From Mycobacterium gordonae (GTDB lineage: Bacteria; Actinomycetota; Actinomycetes; Mycobacteriales; Mycobacteriaceae), in the NCBI RefSeq assembly GCF_001417955.2, contig NZ_LKTM01000190.1, positions 1 through 64,000 on the forward strand: a stretch of DNA of 64,000 nucleotides, given 5' to 3'. Shown here piece after piece: positions 10,058-19,376 of the stretch (its first letter is position 1; every line of letters begins with the position of its first letter). The position numbers and the translations under genes are program-made. The notes beneath the pieces are model-generated. The model was not told where the DNA came from, did no database searches, and was given only the letters and a program-made list of their open reading frames with translations.

Positions 10058-10120
10058 CGTTGACGCTGCGGTGAGGGCGAGGAAGTGTGAGCGGCCCCCG
10101 CCCTCAGCGCAGAGTCAACG
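10058..10120. repeat. intergenic palindromic repeat (GTTGAC/CTGCG family)
   Basis: Arms 10058-10079 (CGTTGACGCTGCGGTGAGGG, then CG) and 10099-10120 pair as an inverted repeat with two mismatches in 22 and a 19-base loop. It fills the gap between the pra stop and the metB start, so it may end pra transcripts. Its GTTGACNCTGCG ends are shared with the tandem repeats at 15871-16027 and 16911-17066. Confidence 0.7.
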
Positions 10121-10123
10121 CCA

Positions 10124-10852
10124 TCAGAGCGGCAAGCACACCGTTGTCATGATCTTGTCCGCCAGGGTCTGGCGCTTGCTGTCCCACAGCGGGAACAAAA
10201 ACCCGACGTAGCAGATGATCGCGTCGACGAAGTGCGCGAGTTGCCGCACCAGTGACATCCCGAAACCGAGCGGCTCTCCGGTGACCTCGCTGACCACCTT
10301 GAACTTCAGGATGGACTTGCCGATGCTCGAGCCGGTCGTGCCCTGCCGGTATCCGTAGTTCCAGACCACGTACGCCAGGATCAGCAGCGACGCCAGGCCC
10401 TGCGCCAAAGTCCCGATGATCGACCCCTGGGTGTAGCAGTACTGCGCGACGTCGTACTGGTTGACGCTGGTGACGCATGACTCCTCTTGCGTGAGCATGT
10501 CGATAACCTGCGCGATACCCAGGACGACGATGACCGGGGCGTAGTCGATCAGAAAGGCCAGGAAACGGGTGATCCACGGCGTGTAGGCATCCGTCGACAA
10601 CCCCTTGACCGCAGGTCCGGGCGGCGGCGGCGCGTACCCCCCGGCCGCTGGCGGAGGCGGCGGATAGCCGCCCGCGGGCGGTGGCGGCGGCGGAGGAGGA
10701 GGTGCTGATCCCCCGACGGACTGCGAGAAGTCACCACTGCTGCCGGGAGGGGGCGGCGCGGACGGCGGAAGGTGCCCACCCGAGGGCGCGGCGCCCGAGG
10801 AGCCAGGGGGCGGCGGCGGTGGCGGGTAGGACCCGCCGGGCTGATCGGTCAT
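10124..10852 (-). CDS. pra: proline-rich antigen homologue, RDD-domain membrane protein
   Basis: The 242-residue product has a ~95-residue N-terminal tail of Pro/Gly runs (PPPPPPPG, YPPPPPAAGG) followed by an RDD-type domain with three to four transmembrane helices (WITRFLAFLIDYAPVIVVLG, ASLLILAYVVWNYGYRQG). It matches Rv1078 (Pra), known as the 36-kDa antigen in M. leprae. RDD proteins are linked to transport, but no activity is established here. ATG 10852 follows AAGGG; an upstream frame extends five residues further. It lies between cbs and metB on the same strand. Confidence 0.92.
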   Translation of the reverse strand: MTDQPGGSYPPPPPPPGSSGAAPSGGHLPPSAPPPPGSSGDFSQSVGGSAPPPPPPPPPAGGYPPPPPAAGGYAPPPPGPAVKGLSTDAYTPWITRFLAFLIDYAPVIVVLGIAQVIDMLTQEESCVTSVNQYDVAQYCYTQGSIIGTLAQGLASLLILAYVVWNYGYRQGTTGSSIGKSILKFKVVSEVTGEPLGFGMSLVRQLAHFVDAIICYVGFLFPLWDSKRQTLADKIMTTVCLPL

Positions 10853-10932
10853 GGGCAACCCTTCCAAGAGCGGACTTTGCTGAACTCAGCCGGATACAGT
10901 ACCGCAGCACCGAGAGCTGCGTCACAGCCCCA

Positions 10933-12327
10933 CTAGCGCCGTCGCGTTCCTTCGGAGAGGAAGCCCAGCAGGTCGTAGCGGGTGATCACGCCGACCGGTT
11001 TGCCCTCCTCGACGACCATCAGGGCGTCCTGATCGCGTAACGCCTTGCCGGCGACGCTGACCATTTCCCCGGCGCCGATCAGCCGCAGCGGCGGGCTCAT
11101 GTGCTGCTTGACCGCGTCGGCCAGCTTGGCCCGACCCTCGAACACCGCCGACAGCAGTTCGCGTTCTGAGACACTGCCGGCGACCTCCCCGGCCATCACC
11201 GGCGGCTCAGCCCCCACCACCGGCATCTGCGACACCCCGTACTCCCGCAGGATCCCGATGGCGTCGCGCACGGTCTCCGAGGGATGGGTGTGCACCAGGT
11301 CGGGCAGCGCGCCGGACTTGCGGCGCAACACGTCGCCAACCGTCGACTCGGCGGCCGAGCCGTCGAGCCGGCTGCGCAGGAATCCGTACGACGACATCCA
11401 GGCGTCATTGAAGATCTTCGCCATGTAGCCGCGGCCGCCGTCCGGCAGCAGCACCACGATCACCGCGTCGGGCCCGGCGTGCTCGGCCACCTTCAGGGCG
11501 GCGACGACGGCCATCCCGCACGATCCGCCGACGAGCATGGCCTCCTCGCGGGCCAGCCGTCTGGTCATCTCGAAGGAGTCGGAGTCCGAGACGGCGATGA
11601 TCTCGTCGGGCACCGACGGGTCGTAGGCCGCCGGCCAGAAATCCTCACCGACACCCTCGACCAGATAGGGCCGCCCGGTGCCACCGGAGTACACCGATCC
11701 CTCCGGGTCGGCGCCGATGACGCGCACCCGCCCGTCCGATACCTCCTTGAGGTAGCGTCCGGCGCCGGTGATCGTGCCGCCGGTTCCGATGCCGGCGACG
11801 AAGTGAGTGACCTTGCCGTCGGTGTCCGCCCAGATCTCGGGGCCGGTGGTCGCGTAGTGACTGGCCGGCCCTTCGGGGTTGGAGTACTGGTCCGGTTTCC
11901 ACGCGCCCTCTATTTCCCGGACCAACCGGTCGGAGACGCTGTAGTAGCTGTCCGGGTCCTCCGGCGGCACCGCTGTCGGGCAGACGACCACCTCGGCGCC
12001 GTACGCGCGCAACACGTTTCGCTTGTCCTCACCGACCTTGTCAGGGCAGACGAACACGCATTTGTAGCCGCGCCGCTGGGCCACCAGGGCCAGTCCGACC
12101 CCGGTGTTGCCCGACGTCGGCTCGACGATCGTGCCGCCTGGCCGCAGCTCCCCGCTGGCCTCGGCGGCGTCGATCATCCGCTCGGCGATCCGGTCCTTCG
12201 AGCTGCCACCGGGGTTGAGGTACTCCACCTTCGCGGCCACGATGCCCGCGCCTTCGGGGACGACGGAGTTCAGCCGAACCAGGGGCGTGCCACCGATGAG
12301 GTCACTGAGGTGCTGCGCGATCCGCAT
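10933..12327 (-). CDS. cbs: cystathionine beta-synthase
   Basis: This 464-residue PLP enzyme condenses serine and homocysteine to cystathionine. The PLP lysine is K44 in NPGGSSKDRIAERM and the phosphate loop includes TSGNTG at 71-76. Residues ~335-460 carry two CBS domains (KSGALPDLVHTHPSETVRDA and MSPPLRLIGAGEMVSVAG), which bind adenosyl ligands in many homologues. There is no N-terminal haem domain, as expected outside animals. Length equals that of Rv1077. cbs, pra and metB share a strand, consistent with a transsulfuration gene group. Confidence 0.95.
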   Translation of the reverse strand: MRIAQHLSDLIGGTPLVRLNSVVPEGAGIVAAKVEYLNPGGSSKDRIAERMIDAAEASGELRPGGTIVEPTSGNTGVGLALVAQRRGYKCVFVCPDKVGEDKRNVLRAYGAEVVVCPTAVPPEDPDSYYSVSDRLVREIEGAWKPDQYSNPEGPASHYATTGPEIWADTDGKVTHFVAGIGTGGTITGAGRYLKEVSDGRVRVIGADPEGSVYSGGTGRPYLVEGVGEDFWPAAYDPSVPDEIIAVSDSDSFEMTRRLAREEAMLVGGSCGMAVVAALKVAEHAGPDAVIVVLLPDGGRGYMAKIFNDAWMSSYGFLRSRLDGSAAESTVGDVLRRKSGALPDLVHTHPSETVRDAIGILREYGVSQMPVVGAEPPVMAGEVAGSVSERELLSAVFEGRAKLADAVKQHMSPPLRLIGAGEMVSVAGKALRDQDALMVVEEGKPVGVITRYDLLGFLSEGTRRR

Positions 12328-12378
12328 GCGCCTATCGTCGCAGGCCCTCTCGCAGGCCGCACAACCGCTCGGCGGGTG

Positions 12379-13446
12379 TCAGCCGGTCGCCTCGCGGATG
12401 TACTCGCCGATCTGGCGCAGCGAGCGCACGGCTTCGGGCAACAGCGGCCCGGCGACCTGGAAGTCGTGAACCTGGCCCGGCCACACGCGCACCTCGGCCG
12501 GCACGCCGGCGGCCGCCAGTCTGCTCGCCGCCAACTGCGCGTCGTGCAACAGCACCTCGGATCCGGACACATGGATCAATGTCCGCGGCAGGCCCGGCGC
12601 GATGTGGTCCAGCGGCTCGTAAATCTCTTCCGGCTGACCGTTCACGGTGTTCTTCGCGGCGCAGCTAGCAACCAAAGCGCCGAGCGCATCGAAGGCCCTC
12701 GCGGGGAACATCGCATCCGTTTTGATGTTGGGATGAGACTGCTTGGCTTCCTTTGCCAGCTGCAGCAGTGGCGAGATCGCAACGAGGGCTGCGGGCTCTT
12801 CACCTTCGCGCAGTAGGCGCTGCGCGAGAGACAGCGCGAGGTACCCGCCGGCGGAGTCGCCGCCCAGCACAATCTGATCCGGTTCGTAGCCCAGCAACCG
12901 GAGCCATCGGTAACCGTCGTGGCAATCGTCGAGCGCCATCCCGATCGAATGCTTGGGCATCAACCGGTAGTTGACGACGAGAACGGGTGCGTCAGCGAAC
13001 TTCGACAGCGATTCGACCAGTCGGCCGTGAGAGTTTGCTCCGCAGGTTAAGAATGCACCGCCGTGCAGGTAGAGCACGACTCGCCGGGTCCCGTCCGCCG
13101 GCAGCACGCCCGTCGCGCGAACCAGCTGGGCCGACGCATTAGGCAAGGTCACCTCGGCCCTGACGGTACTGGTGGCAGGTAGCAGCACGCGTGCCGCATG
13201 GTCGATGAGTCCCCATGGCCAGGGCAGGTGCGGTACGTAGCTACCGGCCGCCAAAACCGGTCGGATCGTCACGCGAGACGCAAGCGTAGCGAACCGGGCG
13301 GCAACACTTGGCCCAGACTCGACAACCTCGACGGGAGCCCCGTCGCTGATCGCGAATCTGCGTGCTTCGAGTCTACGAGCCTTCAGCGCGTCGCGCGGGC
13401 GAATGGCGACTCTAGGTGCGCCAGAGACCTTACTGGGTGCGGTCAT
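12379..13446 (-). CDS. lipU: HSL-family alpha/beta hydrolase, LipU-like
   Basis: A 355-residue carboxylesterase/lipase of the hormone-sensitive-lipase family. The oxyanion motif HGG is at 128-130 (YLHGGAFLTCG), the nucleophile is S198 in GGDSAGGYLAL, the acid is probably the Glu in VSGSEVLLHD, and the His is in GQVHDFQV. ATG 13446 is preferred because AGGAAG lies eight bases upstream; a GTG at 13455 would sit directly on that site. It is about 60 residues longer at the N-terminus than my recollection of Rv1076, so a later start cannot be excluded. The natural substrate is unknown. Confidence 0.86.
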   Translation of the reverse strand: MTAPSKVSGAPRVAIRPRDALKARRLEARRFAISDGAPVEVVESGPSVAARFATLASRVTIRPVLAAGSYVPHLPWPWGLIDHAARVLLPATSTVRAEVTLPNASAQLVRATGVLPADGTRRVVLYLHGGAFLTCGANSHGRLVESLSKFADAPVLVVNYRLMPKHSIGMALDDCHDGYRWLRLLGYEPDQIVLGGDSAGGYLALSLAQRLLREGEEPAALVAISPLLQLAKEAKQSHPNIKTDAMFPARAFDALGALVASCAAKNTVNGQPEEIYEPLDHIAPGLPRTLIHVSGSEVLLHDAQLAASRLAAAGVPAEVRVWPGQVHDFQVAGPLLPEAVRSLRQIGEYIREATG

Positions 13447-13651
13447 GCTCAACACTTCCTACGCCGTTGTAGTCCGATACAGCATGCGACGAAGAAGCTG
13501 AGCAATTCGTTCAGCCAACCTCGCAGACTTAGCTTGACAGTCCTCTACCCACTCAACTTCCTAGTAATCGCTTTCGATACCACATCTGTGTCACACCGTA
13601 ACCGGTTTGTTTGTCAGCTACCCCCGAAATGAGCACAACCGTCCTAAACTG

Positions 13652-14602
13652 ATGCCCGTGGGCGTGCATGTGCCGCGGCGTTCGACGATCGCTCTGGCCA
13701 CAGCGGGTGCACTCGCCTCGACAGGCTCGGCCTATCTGGGCGCACGCAACCTGCTGGTTGGTCAGGCGACGCATGTGCGCACCGTGATCCCGAAGAACTG
13801 GGATCCACCGCCGCGTGCCGACGGCGTCTATGCCCCCGGCGGTGGCCCGGTGCAGCGGTGGCGGTACGGAACGCCGTTCGATCTGCACCTGATGATCTTC
13901 GGCGACTCGACCGCGACCGGATACGGGTGCGCCACCGCGGAAGAAGTACCCGGCGTGGTCATCGCCCGGCGGCTGGCCGAGCAGTCCGGTCTACGAATCA
14001 GGCTGAGCACTAAAGCCATCGTCGGAGCCACGTCCAAGGGAGTTCTCGGTCAGGTCGACGCGATGTTCGTGGCAGGGCCCCCGCCGGACGTCGCGGTGAT
14101 CATCATCGGCGCGAACGACATCACCGCACTCAACGGTGTCGGACCGTCCGCCCAGCGGCTCGGCACGTCGGTGCGCAAATTGCGCAACCGGGGCGCCGTC
14201 GTAGTGGTCGGTACCTGCCCGGACTTCGGGCTCATCACCGCCATCCCGCAGCCGCTGCGGTCACTGGCGCGCACCCGAGGTTTGCAACTCGCCCGTGCCC
14301 AGGCCGCGGCCGTCCGGGCGGCCGGTGGAGTGCCGGTTCCGCTGGCGCATCTGCTGGCCCCCAAGTTCCGGGAGATGCCCGAGTTGATGTTCTCCTCCGA
14401 CCGCTACCACCCGTCGGCGGCCGGCTACGCCGAAGCGGCCGAACAGTTGCTGGTGGCACTGTGTGAAGCACTGAGCGAGAGGATTCCTGCGTTGGCGCGG
14501 CCCATTGCGCTGCCGGTCGTGGCTGCCCGCCGAACCATCGTGTCCCGGTGGTGGCCGCGCCCGTCACCGGTGCGTGCGACCGCCGCGGTTGCCTCCGGGT
14601 AG
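13652..14602 (+). CDS. SGNH/GDSL hydrolase (Rv1075c-like)
   Basis: A 316-residue protein with an N-terminal hydrophobic stretch (STIALATAGALASTGSAYLG, residues 11-30) that looks like a signal peptide or anchor, followed by an SGNH esterase domain. Block I is FGDSTATGYG with S86, block III is IIIGANDIT, and the catalytic Asp/His are in SDRYHPSAAGY. These enzymes hydrolyse acyl esters, often at the cell surface. ATG 13652 was chosen by similarity; GTG 13658 is an alternative. It is divergent from lipU across about 200 AT-richer bases and co-directional with fadA3. Confidence 0.88.
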   Translation: MPVGVHVPRRSTIALATAGALASTGSAYLGARNLLVGQATHVRTVIPKNWDPPPRADGVYAPGGGPVQRWRYGTPFDLHLMIFGDSTATGYGCATAEEVPGVVIARRLAEQSGLRIRLSTKAIVGATSKGVLGQVDAMFVAGPPPDVAVIIIGANDITALNGVGPSAQRLGTSVRKLRNRGAVVVVGTCPDFGLITAIPQPLRSLARTRGLQLARAQAAAVRAAGGVPVPLAHLLAPKFREMPELMFSSDRYHPSAAGYAEAAEQLLVALCEALSERIPALARPIALPVVAARRTIVSRWWPRPSPVRATAAVASG

Positions 14603-14645
14603 GGCGCGTTAGGCTCGGCTTCGCAACCCCAATCGAGGAGCCGTC

Positions 14646-15863
14646 ATGCCGGAAGCCGTCATCGTTTCAACCGCCCGCTCGCCGATCGGCCGCGCCATGA
14701 AAGGGTCGCTGATCAGCATCCGGCCCGACGATCTGGCTGCGCAGATGGTGCGCGCCGCGCTCGACAAGGTGCCCGCGCTCAACCCGCACCAGATCGACGA
14801 CCTGATCATGGGTTGCGGCCAGCCCGGCGGTGAGTCCGGCTTCAACATCGCGCGCGTGGTGGCGGTGGCGCTCGGCTACGACTTCCTGCCGGGTACCACG
14901 GTCAACCGGTACTGCTCGTCGTCGCTGCAGACGACTCGGATGGCGTTCCACGCGATCAAGGCCGGTGAGGGCGACGTCTTCGTCTCCGCCGGTGTCGAGA
15001 CGGTGTCCCGGTTCGGGAAGGGCAATGCCGACGGTTGGCCCGACACCAAGAACCCGTTATATGACGCTGCTCAGGAGCGGACGACCGCCGCGGCCGCGGG
15101 AGCCGACGAGTGGCACGACCCGCGCGCCGACGGCAACGTTCCCGACATCTACATCGCGATGGGACAGACCGCCGAAAATGTCGCGCTGCTGACCGGCATT
15201 TCTCGCGAGGACCAGGACCACTGGGGTGTACGCAGTCAGAACCGGGCCGAGGATGCCATCAAGAGCGGGTTCTTCGAGCGCGAGATCTCGCCGGTCACGC
15301 TGCCGGACGGTTCGACGGTCAGCACCGATGACGGGCCGCGGGCGGGCACCACGTACGAGAAGATCAGCCAGCTCAAGCCGGTGTTCCGGCCCAACGGCAC
15401 GGTGACGGCGGGCAACGCCTGCCCGCTGAACGACGGTGCCGCGGCGGTGGTGATCACCAGTGATGTCAAGGCCAAGGAGCTGGGCCTGAAGCCGTTGGCG
15501 CGCATCGTGTCGACCGGCGTCAGCGGGTTGTCCCCCGAGATCATGGGGCTGGGCCCGATCGAGGCGTCCAAGCAGGCTCTGCAGCGGGCCGGTATGTCGG
15601 TGGGCGACATCGACCTGTTCGAAATCAACGAGGCCTTCGCAGTTCAGGTGCTGGGGTCGGCGCGCGAGTTGGGTATCGACGAGGACAAGCTGAACGTCTC
15701 GGGCGGCGCCATCGCTTTGGGCCACCCGTTCGGTATGACCGGCGCCCGGATCACCGCCACGCTGCTCAACAACCTGACCACGCACGACAAGACATTCGGC
15801 CTGGAGACAATGTGTGTTGGCGGCGGGCAGGGCATGGCGATGGTGATCGAGCGGCTGAGCTAG
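14646..15863 (+). CDS. fadA3: acetyl-CoA acyltransferase (thiolase)
   Basis: FadA3 would carry out the last step of beta-oxidation, cleaving 3-ketoacyl-CoA with CoA. The 405-residue product has the acylated Cys90 in NRYCSSSLQT, the NEAFAVQ motif, the catalytic His in GHPFGMTGAR and the second Cys in CVGGGQGMA. It matches Rv1074c in length and sequence. ATG 14646 follows GAGGAG. It lies 43 bases after the SGNH hydrolase gene. Confidence 0.95.
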   Translation: MPEAVIVSTARSPIGRAMKGSLISIRPDDLAAQMVRAALDKVPALNPHQIDDLIMGCGQPGGESGFNIARVVAVALGYDFLPGTTVNRYCSSSLQTTRMAFHAIKAGEGDVFVSAGVETVSRFGKGNADGWPDTKNPLYDAAQERTTAAAAGADEWHDPRADGNVPDIYIAMGQTAENVALLTGISREDQDHWGVRSQNRAEDAIKSGFFEREISPVTLPDGSTVSTDDGPRAGTTYEKISQLKPVFRPNGTVTAGNACPLNDGAAAVVITSDVKAKELGLKPLARIVSTGVSGLSPEIMGLGPIEASKQALQRAGMSVGDIDLFEINEAFAVQVLGSARELGIDEDKLNVSGGAIALGHPFGMTGARITATLLNNLTTHDKTFGLETMCVGGGQGMAMVIERLS

Positions 15864-15870
15864 CGGCTTT

Positions 15871-16027
15871 GGCGGCTGTGGCGTTGACTCTGCGTTGAGG
15901 GCGGCGGCCACTCGACATTTGTCTCCCTGCACGCAGAACCAACAGCGCTGTCGGCGGCTGTGGCGTTGACTCTGCGTTGAGGGCGGCGGCCACTCGACGT
16001 TTGTCGCCCTGGACGCAGAACCAACAG
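15871..16027. repeat. tandem repeat, two 75-bp copies, 82-bp period
   Basis: Two near-identical units, 15871-15945 and 15953-16027, each reading GGCGGCTGTGGCGTTGACTC onward, with GTTGACTCTGCG near the left end and CGCAGAACCAAC at the right, an imperfect terminal inversion. Only a few positions differ between copies. They lie between fadA3 and the AbiEi/DUF559-like gene. Confidence 0.88.
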
Positions 16028-16059
16028 GGGATGTCGGTACCCGCGGCCACGATGTCGGC

Positions 16060-16914
16060 ATGAACAGCCCGCGGCAACCATTCATCGGCAGTGAGGCGCT
16101 GGCCGCCGGCATCTTGAACCGCCATCAATTACGCACCTATTACCGCGCGATCATGCCGAATGTCTACCTGGACAAGCGGATTGAGCCGTCCTTGCAACAG
16201 CGAACAACAGCGGCGTGGCTGTGGTCGCGGCAGCAGGCGGTGATCGCCGGCGCCGCCGCGTCGGCACTGCACGGCTCGAGGTGGATCGACCCGGCGGCGC
16301 CGATCGAACTGATCTGGCGCAATGCCAGGGCGCCGCAGCGCGTCATCACCCGTGCCGATCTGCTGTTGGAAGGCGAAACCCAAGTCCTGAAAGGCCTTTC
16401 GGTGACGACACCCGAGCGCACGGCATTCGACATCGGCCGCCGCGGGGCGTTGGGTCGCGCCGTCGCCGATCTCGATGCACTCGCTGCCGCGACGGACTTC
16501 AAGGTCAGCGACGTCGTTGAGCTGGCTGCCAAGCATCGGCACGCGCGGGGTTTGCGCAAATTGGAGGCCGCGTTGGAACTCGTCGACGCAGGCGCGCAAT
16601 CGCCGAAAGAGACTTGGCTGCGCTTGCTGTTGATCGAGGCGGGTTTTCCGACGCCCCGGACTCAGATTCCGGTGCTGGGCCGCGACGGCTTCCCCCGCTA
16701 CTTCCTCGACATGGGCTGGGAGGACATCTTGTTGGCCGTCGAGTACGACGGGGATCAGCATTGGACCAACCCCGACCAGCACGCCTCGGACGTTGACCGC
16801 CTGGAGTACCTGAACCGCATGGGTTGGACCGTGATTCGGGTGGTCGGCCGGCACCGGCCAAGCGATGTCATTCGACGGGTTCGGTGCGCTTGGGACACCC
16901 TGACGCGCTGTTGA
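16060..16914 (+). CDS. AbiEi-like / DUF559 domain protein (Rv1073-like)
   Basis: A 284-residue protein. The N-terminal half has the arrangement of AbiEi-type antitoxin-like proteins (SGNs of a short winged-helix segment, then SALHGSRWID and TTPERTAFDIGRRG). The C-terminal ~100 residues resemble the DUF559/Vsr endonuclease fold: a Glu in SPKETWLRLLLIEAG, then LDMGWEDILLAVEYDGDQHW and GWTVIRVVGRH. Many mycobacteria have several such proteins; none has a firm function. ATG 16060 is used. It is bracketed by paired copies of the same repeat family, which suggests a cassette. It could be a nuclease, a toxin-antitoxin-derived regulator, or a relic. Confidence 0.8.
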   Translation: MNSPRQPFIGSEALAAGILNRHQLRTYYRAIMPNVYLDKRIEPSLQQRTTAAWLWSRQQAVIAGAAASALHGSRWIDPAAPIELIWRNARAPQRVITRADLLLEGETQVLKGLSVTTPERTAFDIGRRGALGRAVADLDALAAATDFKVSDVVELAAKHRHARGLRKLEAALELVDAGAQSPKETWLRLLLIEAGFPTPRTQIPVLGRDGFPRYFLDMGWEDILLAVEYDGDQHWTNPDQHASDVDRLEYLNRMGWTVIRVVGRHRPSDVIRRVRCAWDTLTRC

Positions 16915-17066
16915 TTCTGCGCGTACGGCGACAAACTGCGAGAGGCCGCCGCCGCCTACGCAGAACCAAAGCCGAAGCAGACGGCACCACACCCCGAGAA
17001 CGCGTCGTTGACTCTGCGCGTACGGCGGCAAACTGCGAGAGGCCGCCACCCCCTACGCAGACTCAA
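16911..17066. repeat. tandem repeat, two ~59-bp copies, 97-bp period
   Basis: Units 16911-16969 and 17008-17066 share TTGAYTCTGCGCGTACGGCG, then CAAACTGCGAGAGGCCGCC and CTACGCAGAMYCAA. The second has inverted ends, GTTGACTCTGCG and CGCAGACTCAAC. These match the ends of the repeats before the AbiEi-like gene and at 10058-10120. The first copy overlaps the last codons of that gene. Confidence 0.85.
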
Positions 17067-17156
17067 CGCCCGAAGTGGTGTCGCGCAGCCCGCGCAGCCG
17101 CGCCAGCCGCGCAGGCCGCGCACCCCCCGCCGCAAGGGCGCACAACCCCCAAAGGA

Positions 17157-17189
17157 AAAGCCGGCACACCGAAATGGTGTGCCGGCTTT
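17157..17189 (-). terminator. intrinsic terminator after the Bax-inhibitor-family gene
   Basis: Fourteen-base arms 17157-17170 and 17176-17189 (AAAGCCGGCACACC and its complement) pair perfectly around a five-base loop. Read on the minus strand the stem is followed by TTTTCCTTT and lies 14 bases after the stop at 17203, a textbook rho-independent terminator. Confidence 0.88.
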
Positions 17190-17202
17190 GCCCGTCGAGG
17201 GG

Positions 17203-18042
17203 CTAGTCGTTCTGCAGATAACTCAGCAGACGCAGGATCTCCAGGTACAGCCACACCAAAGTCACGGTCAGGCCGAGGGCGATGCCCCAGGCGGCCTTCT
17301 CCGGCGCACCGGCGCGGATCATCTGGTCGGCGGCGTCGAAGTCGATGAGGAAGCTGAAGGCTGCGATACCGATGCACACCAGCGAGAAGATGATCCCGAT
17401 TGGACCGGCGCTGCGCAGACCCAGGCCCTCGCCGCCACCGACGTGGAACATCGCCAGCACGAAGTTGCCGAGCATCAGCACCAGCACACCGAACATCGCC
17501 GCGACCAGCATGCGAGTGAACTTGGGCGTGACGCGGATCGCGCCGGTCTTGTAGACGACCAGCATGCCGAAGAACACCCCGAGAGTGCCCAGTACCGCCT
17601 CACCGATCAGCACCCCGGCATTGGCCGAGCCCACTGAGAAGTTAGCGAGCAGGAACGAGATGGCGCCCAGGAACAAGCCCTCGAGCGCGGCGTAGCTGAG
17701 CACGATCGCCGGGTTGTCCTGCTTGCGACCGAACGTCGCGATCAACACCAGCGCCAAACCGCCGAACGCACCGACCATGGTCAGCGGCATCGCCAGCTTC
17801 AGATTGGTCGCGACCAGGAAGTAGGAAACGATGGCGGTGGTCGACAGCATCGCCAGCGTCAGGCCGGTCTTGGTGACGACGTCATCGATGGTCAGCGGAC
17901 GCGAAGCGCGCGCCTCACGACCCTGTTGGTAGGGAGCGTAGGGGTCGGCCGGGTAGCCCGACTGCACGCCGGGGCCGAATTGCGCGTATCCGCCCGCCTG
18001 CTTCGGCAGCGAACGAAATACCGGGTTACTTGTCTCCCGCAC
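17203..18042 (-). CDS. Bax inhibitor-1/YccA family membrane protein (Rv1072-like)
   Basis: A 279-residue integral membrane protein. The first ~65 residues are polar and rich in Gly, Pro and Tyr (GYPADPYAPYQQ); the rest contains about seven helices (e.g. LTLAMLSTTAIVSYFLVAT, AGVLIGEAVLGTLGVFFGML). The length and pattern match the BI-1-like family, whose bacterial members are thought to act as pH-sensitive calcium leak channels. GTG 18042 is chosen over a longer frame to 18096 because GAGAGG lies eight bases upstream and the length then equals Rv1072. A strong terminator follows. Confidence 0.88.
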   Translation of the reverse strand: MRETSNPVFRSLPKQAGGYAQFGPGVQSGYPADPYAPYQQGREARASRPLTIDDVVTKTGLTLAMLSTTAIVSYFLVATNLKLAMPLTMVGAFGGLALVLIATFGRKQDNPAIVLSYAALEGLFLGAISFLLANFSVGSANAGVLIGEAVLGTLGVFFGMLVVYKTGAIRVTPKFTRMLVAAMFGVLVLMLGNFVLAMFHVGGGEGLGLRSAGPIGIIFSLVCIGIAAFSFLIDFDAADQMIRAGAPEKAAWGIALGLTVTLVWLYLEILRLLSYLQND

Positions 18043-18303
18043 CGTCGGATCCTCTCTCAAATGGCTGTGGCTTCGAGCGTGCGAACAATCGCTCAACGAG
18101 TGGTCGTCCGCCCGAGTTCCCGGCGGAGCTGCTGTTTTATCGTCAGTCCTGGACCCGTATAGCTCGACCAGGTCAACCTAAACCTTAGCCCCGCGGTCAA
18201 TGCCGGGCGAGTCACGATCTAGATTGCTCGTCAAACTCATGGTCAGGCACGGCCAGGTGGAGTAGGCAGGTCCGACCGGATTGCGGCGAGGGGAGACGAG
18301 CGC

Positions 18304-19365
18304 ATGACTGGGGTCGCTGAGGGGGCCGTTACGGGGGAAACCGACGAAATCCTGACCCGCGTCGTCGACGGCGTCGGATACGTCACCCTCAACCGGCCCA
18401 AGGCCATCAATTCGCTGAACCAGACGATGGTGGACCTGCTCAGCACCGTGCTCATCAGATGGGGACGCGACGACGCGGTGCGCGCGGTGGTGCTCACCGG
18501 CGCCGGTGAGCGCGGACTGTGCGCCGGCGGCGACGTCGTGGCCATCTATCACAGCGCGCGCAAGGACGGAGTCGACGCGCGCCGGTTCTGGCGCGACGAA
18601 TATCTGATGAACGGTCTGATCGGCCGGTTCGCGAAGCCCTATGTGGCCGTGATGGACGGGATCGTGATGGGCGGCGGCGTCGGGGTGAGCGCGCACGCCA
18701 ACACCCGGGTGGTGACCGACACTTCGAAGGTCGCGATGCCCGAGGTGGGCATCGGGTTCATCCCGGACGTCGGCGGGATGTACCTGTTGTCCCGCGCCCC
18801 CGGCAAGCTCGGCCTGCATGCCGCGCTGACCGGAGCACCGTTCAACGGACCCGACGCCATCGCACTGGGATTCGCCGACCACTACGTGCCGCACAGCGAC
18901 CTCGACGCGTTCACCGCGGCGGTCGCGACCAACGGCGTCGAAGGCGCACTGGCCAGACACGCCGTCGAACCTCCACCGAGTGAGCTTGCCGCACAACGAG
19001 AGTGGATCGACGAGTGCTACGCCGCGGACAGCGTGATCGATATCGTCGCCGCGTTGCGAGACCATGACGCCAAGCCGGCCAACGAGGCCGCCGATCTCAT
19101 CAGCACCCGCTCCCCCATCGCCTTGTCGGTGACCTTCGAGGCGGTACGTCGCGCCGCTCAACTCGAAACCCTCGAAGACGTTCTCGTGCAGGACTATCGG
19201 GTGTCGTCGGCCTCGCTGCGCTCACACGACCTGGTGGAGGGCATTCGCGCGCAACTGGTCGACAAGGACCGCAATCCGAAGTGGTCGCCGGCATCGTTGG
19301 ACGAGGTCACCGTGGCCGACGTCGCGGCATACTTCGCGCCCGTCGACGACGACCTTCAGTTCTAG
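18304..19365 (+). CDS. echA9: enoyl-CoA hydratase/isomerase family, probable 3-hydroxyisobutyryl-CoA hydrolase
   Basis: A 353-residue crotonase-fold protein (EchA9/Rv1071c). It has the oxyanion-hole elements [12 protein letters not shown] and [13 protein letters not shown] and a Glu in [14 protein letters not shown]. The extended C-terminus with [19 protein letters not shown] is typical of 3-hydroxyisobutyryl-CoA hydrolases in valine breakdown rather than of classical hydratases, so hydrolase activity is the better guess. ATG 18304 follows GGGGAGACGAGC. It starts a three-gene operon with echA8 (11 bases downstream) and the Rv1069c-like gene. Confidence 0.92.
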   Translation: MTGVAEGAVTGETDEILTRVVDGVGYVTLNRPKAINSLNQTMVDLLSTVLIRWGRDDAVRAVVLTGAGERGLCAGGDVVAIYHSARKDGVDARRFWRDEYLMNGLIGRFAKPYVAVMDGIVMGGGVGVSAHANTRVVTDTSKVAMPEVGIGFIPDVGGMYLLSRAPGKLGLHAALTGAPFNGPDAIALGFADHYVPHSDLDAFTAAVATNGVEGALARHAVEPPPSELAAQREWIDECYAADSVIDIVAALRDHDAKPANEAADLISTRSPIALSVTFEAVRRAAQLETLEDVLVQDYRVSSASLRSHDLVEGIRAQLVDKDRNPKWSPASLDEVTVADVAAYFAPVDDDLQF

Positions 19366-19376
19366 AAAGGCAGCAC

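Noticed and set aside
15871..17066. Tandem repeats considered as CRISPR
   Set aside because: Only two units on each side with near-identical sequence throughout; there are no variable spacers and no cas genes.
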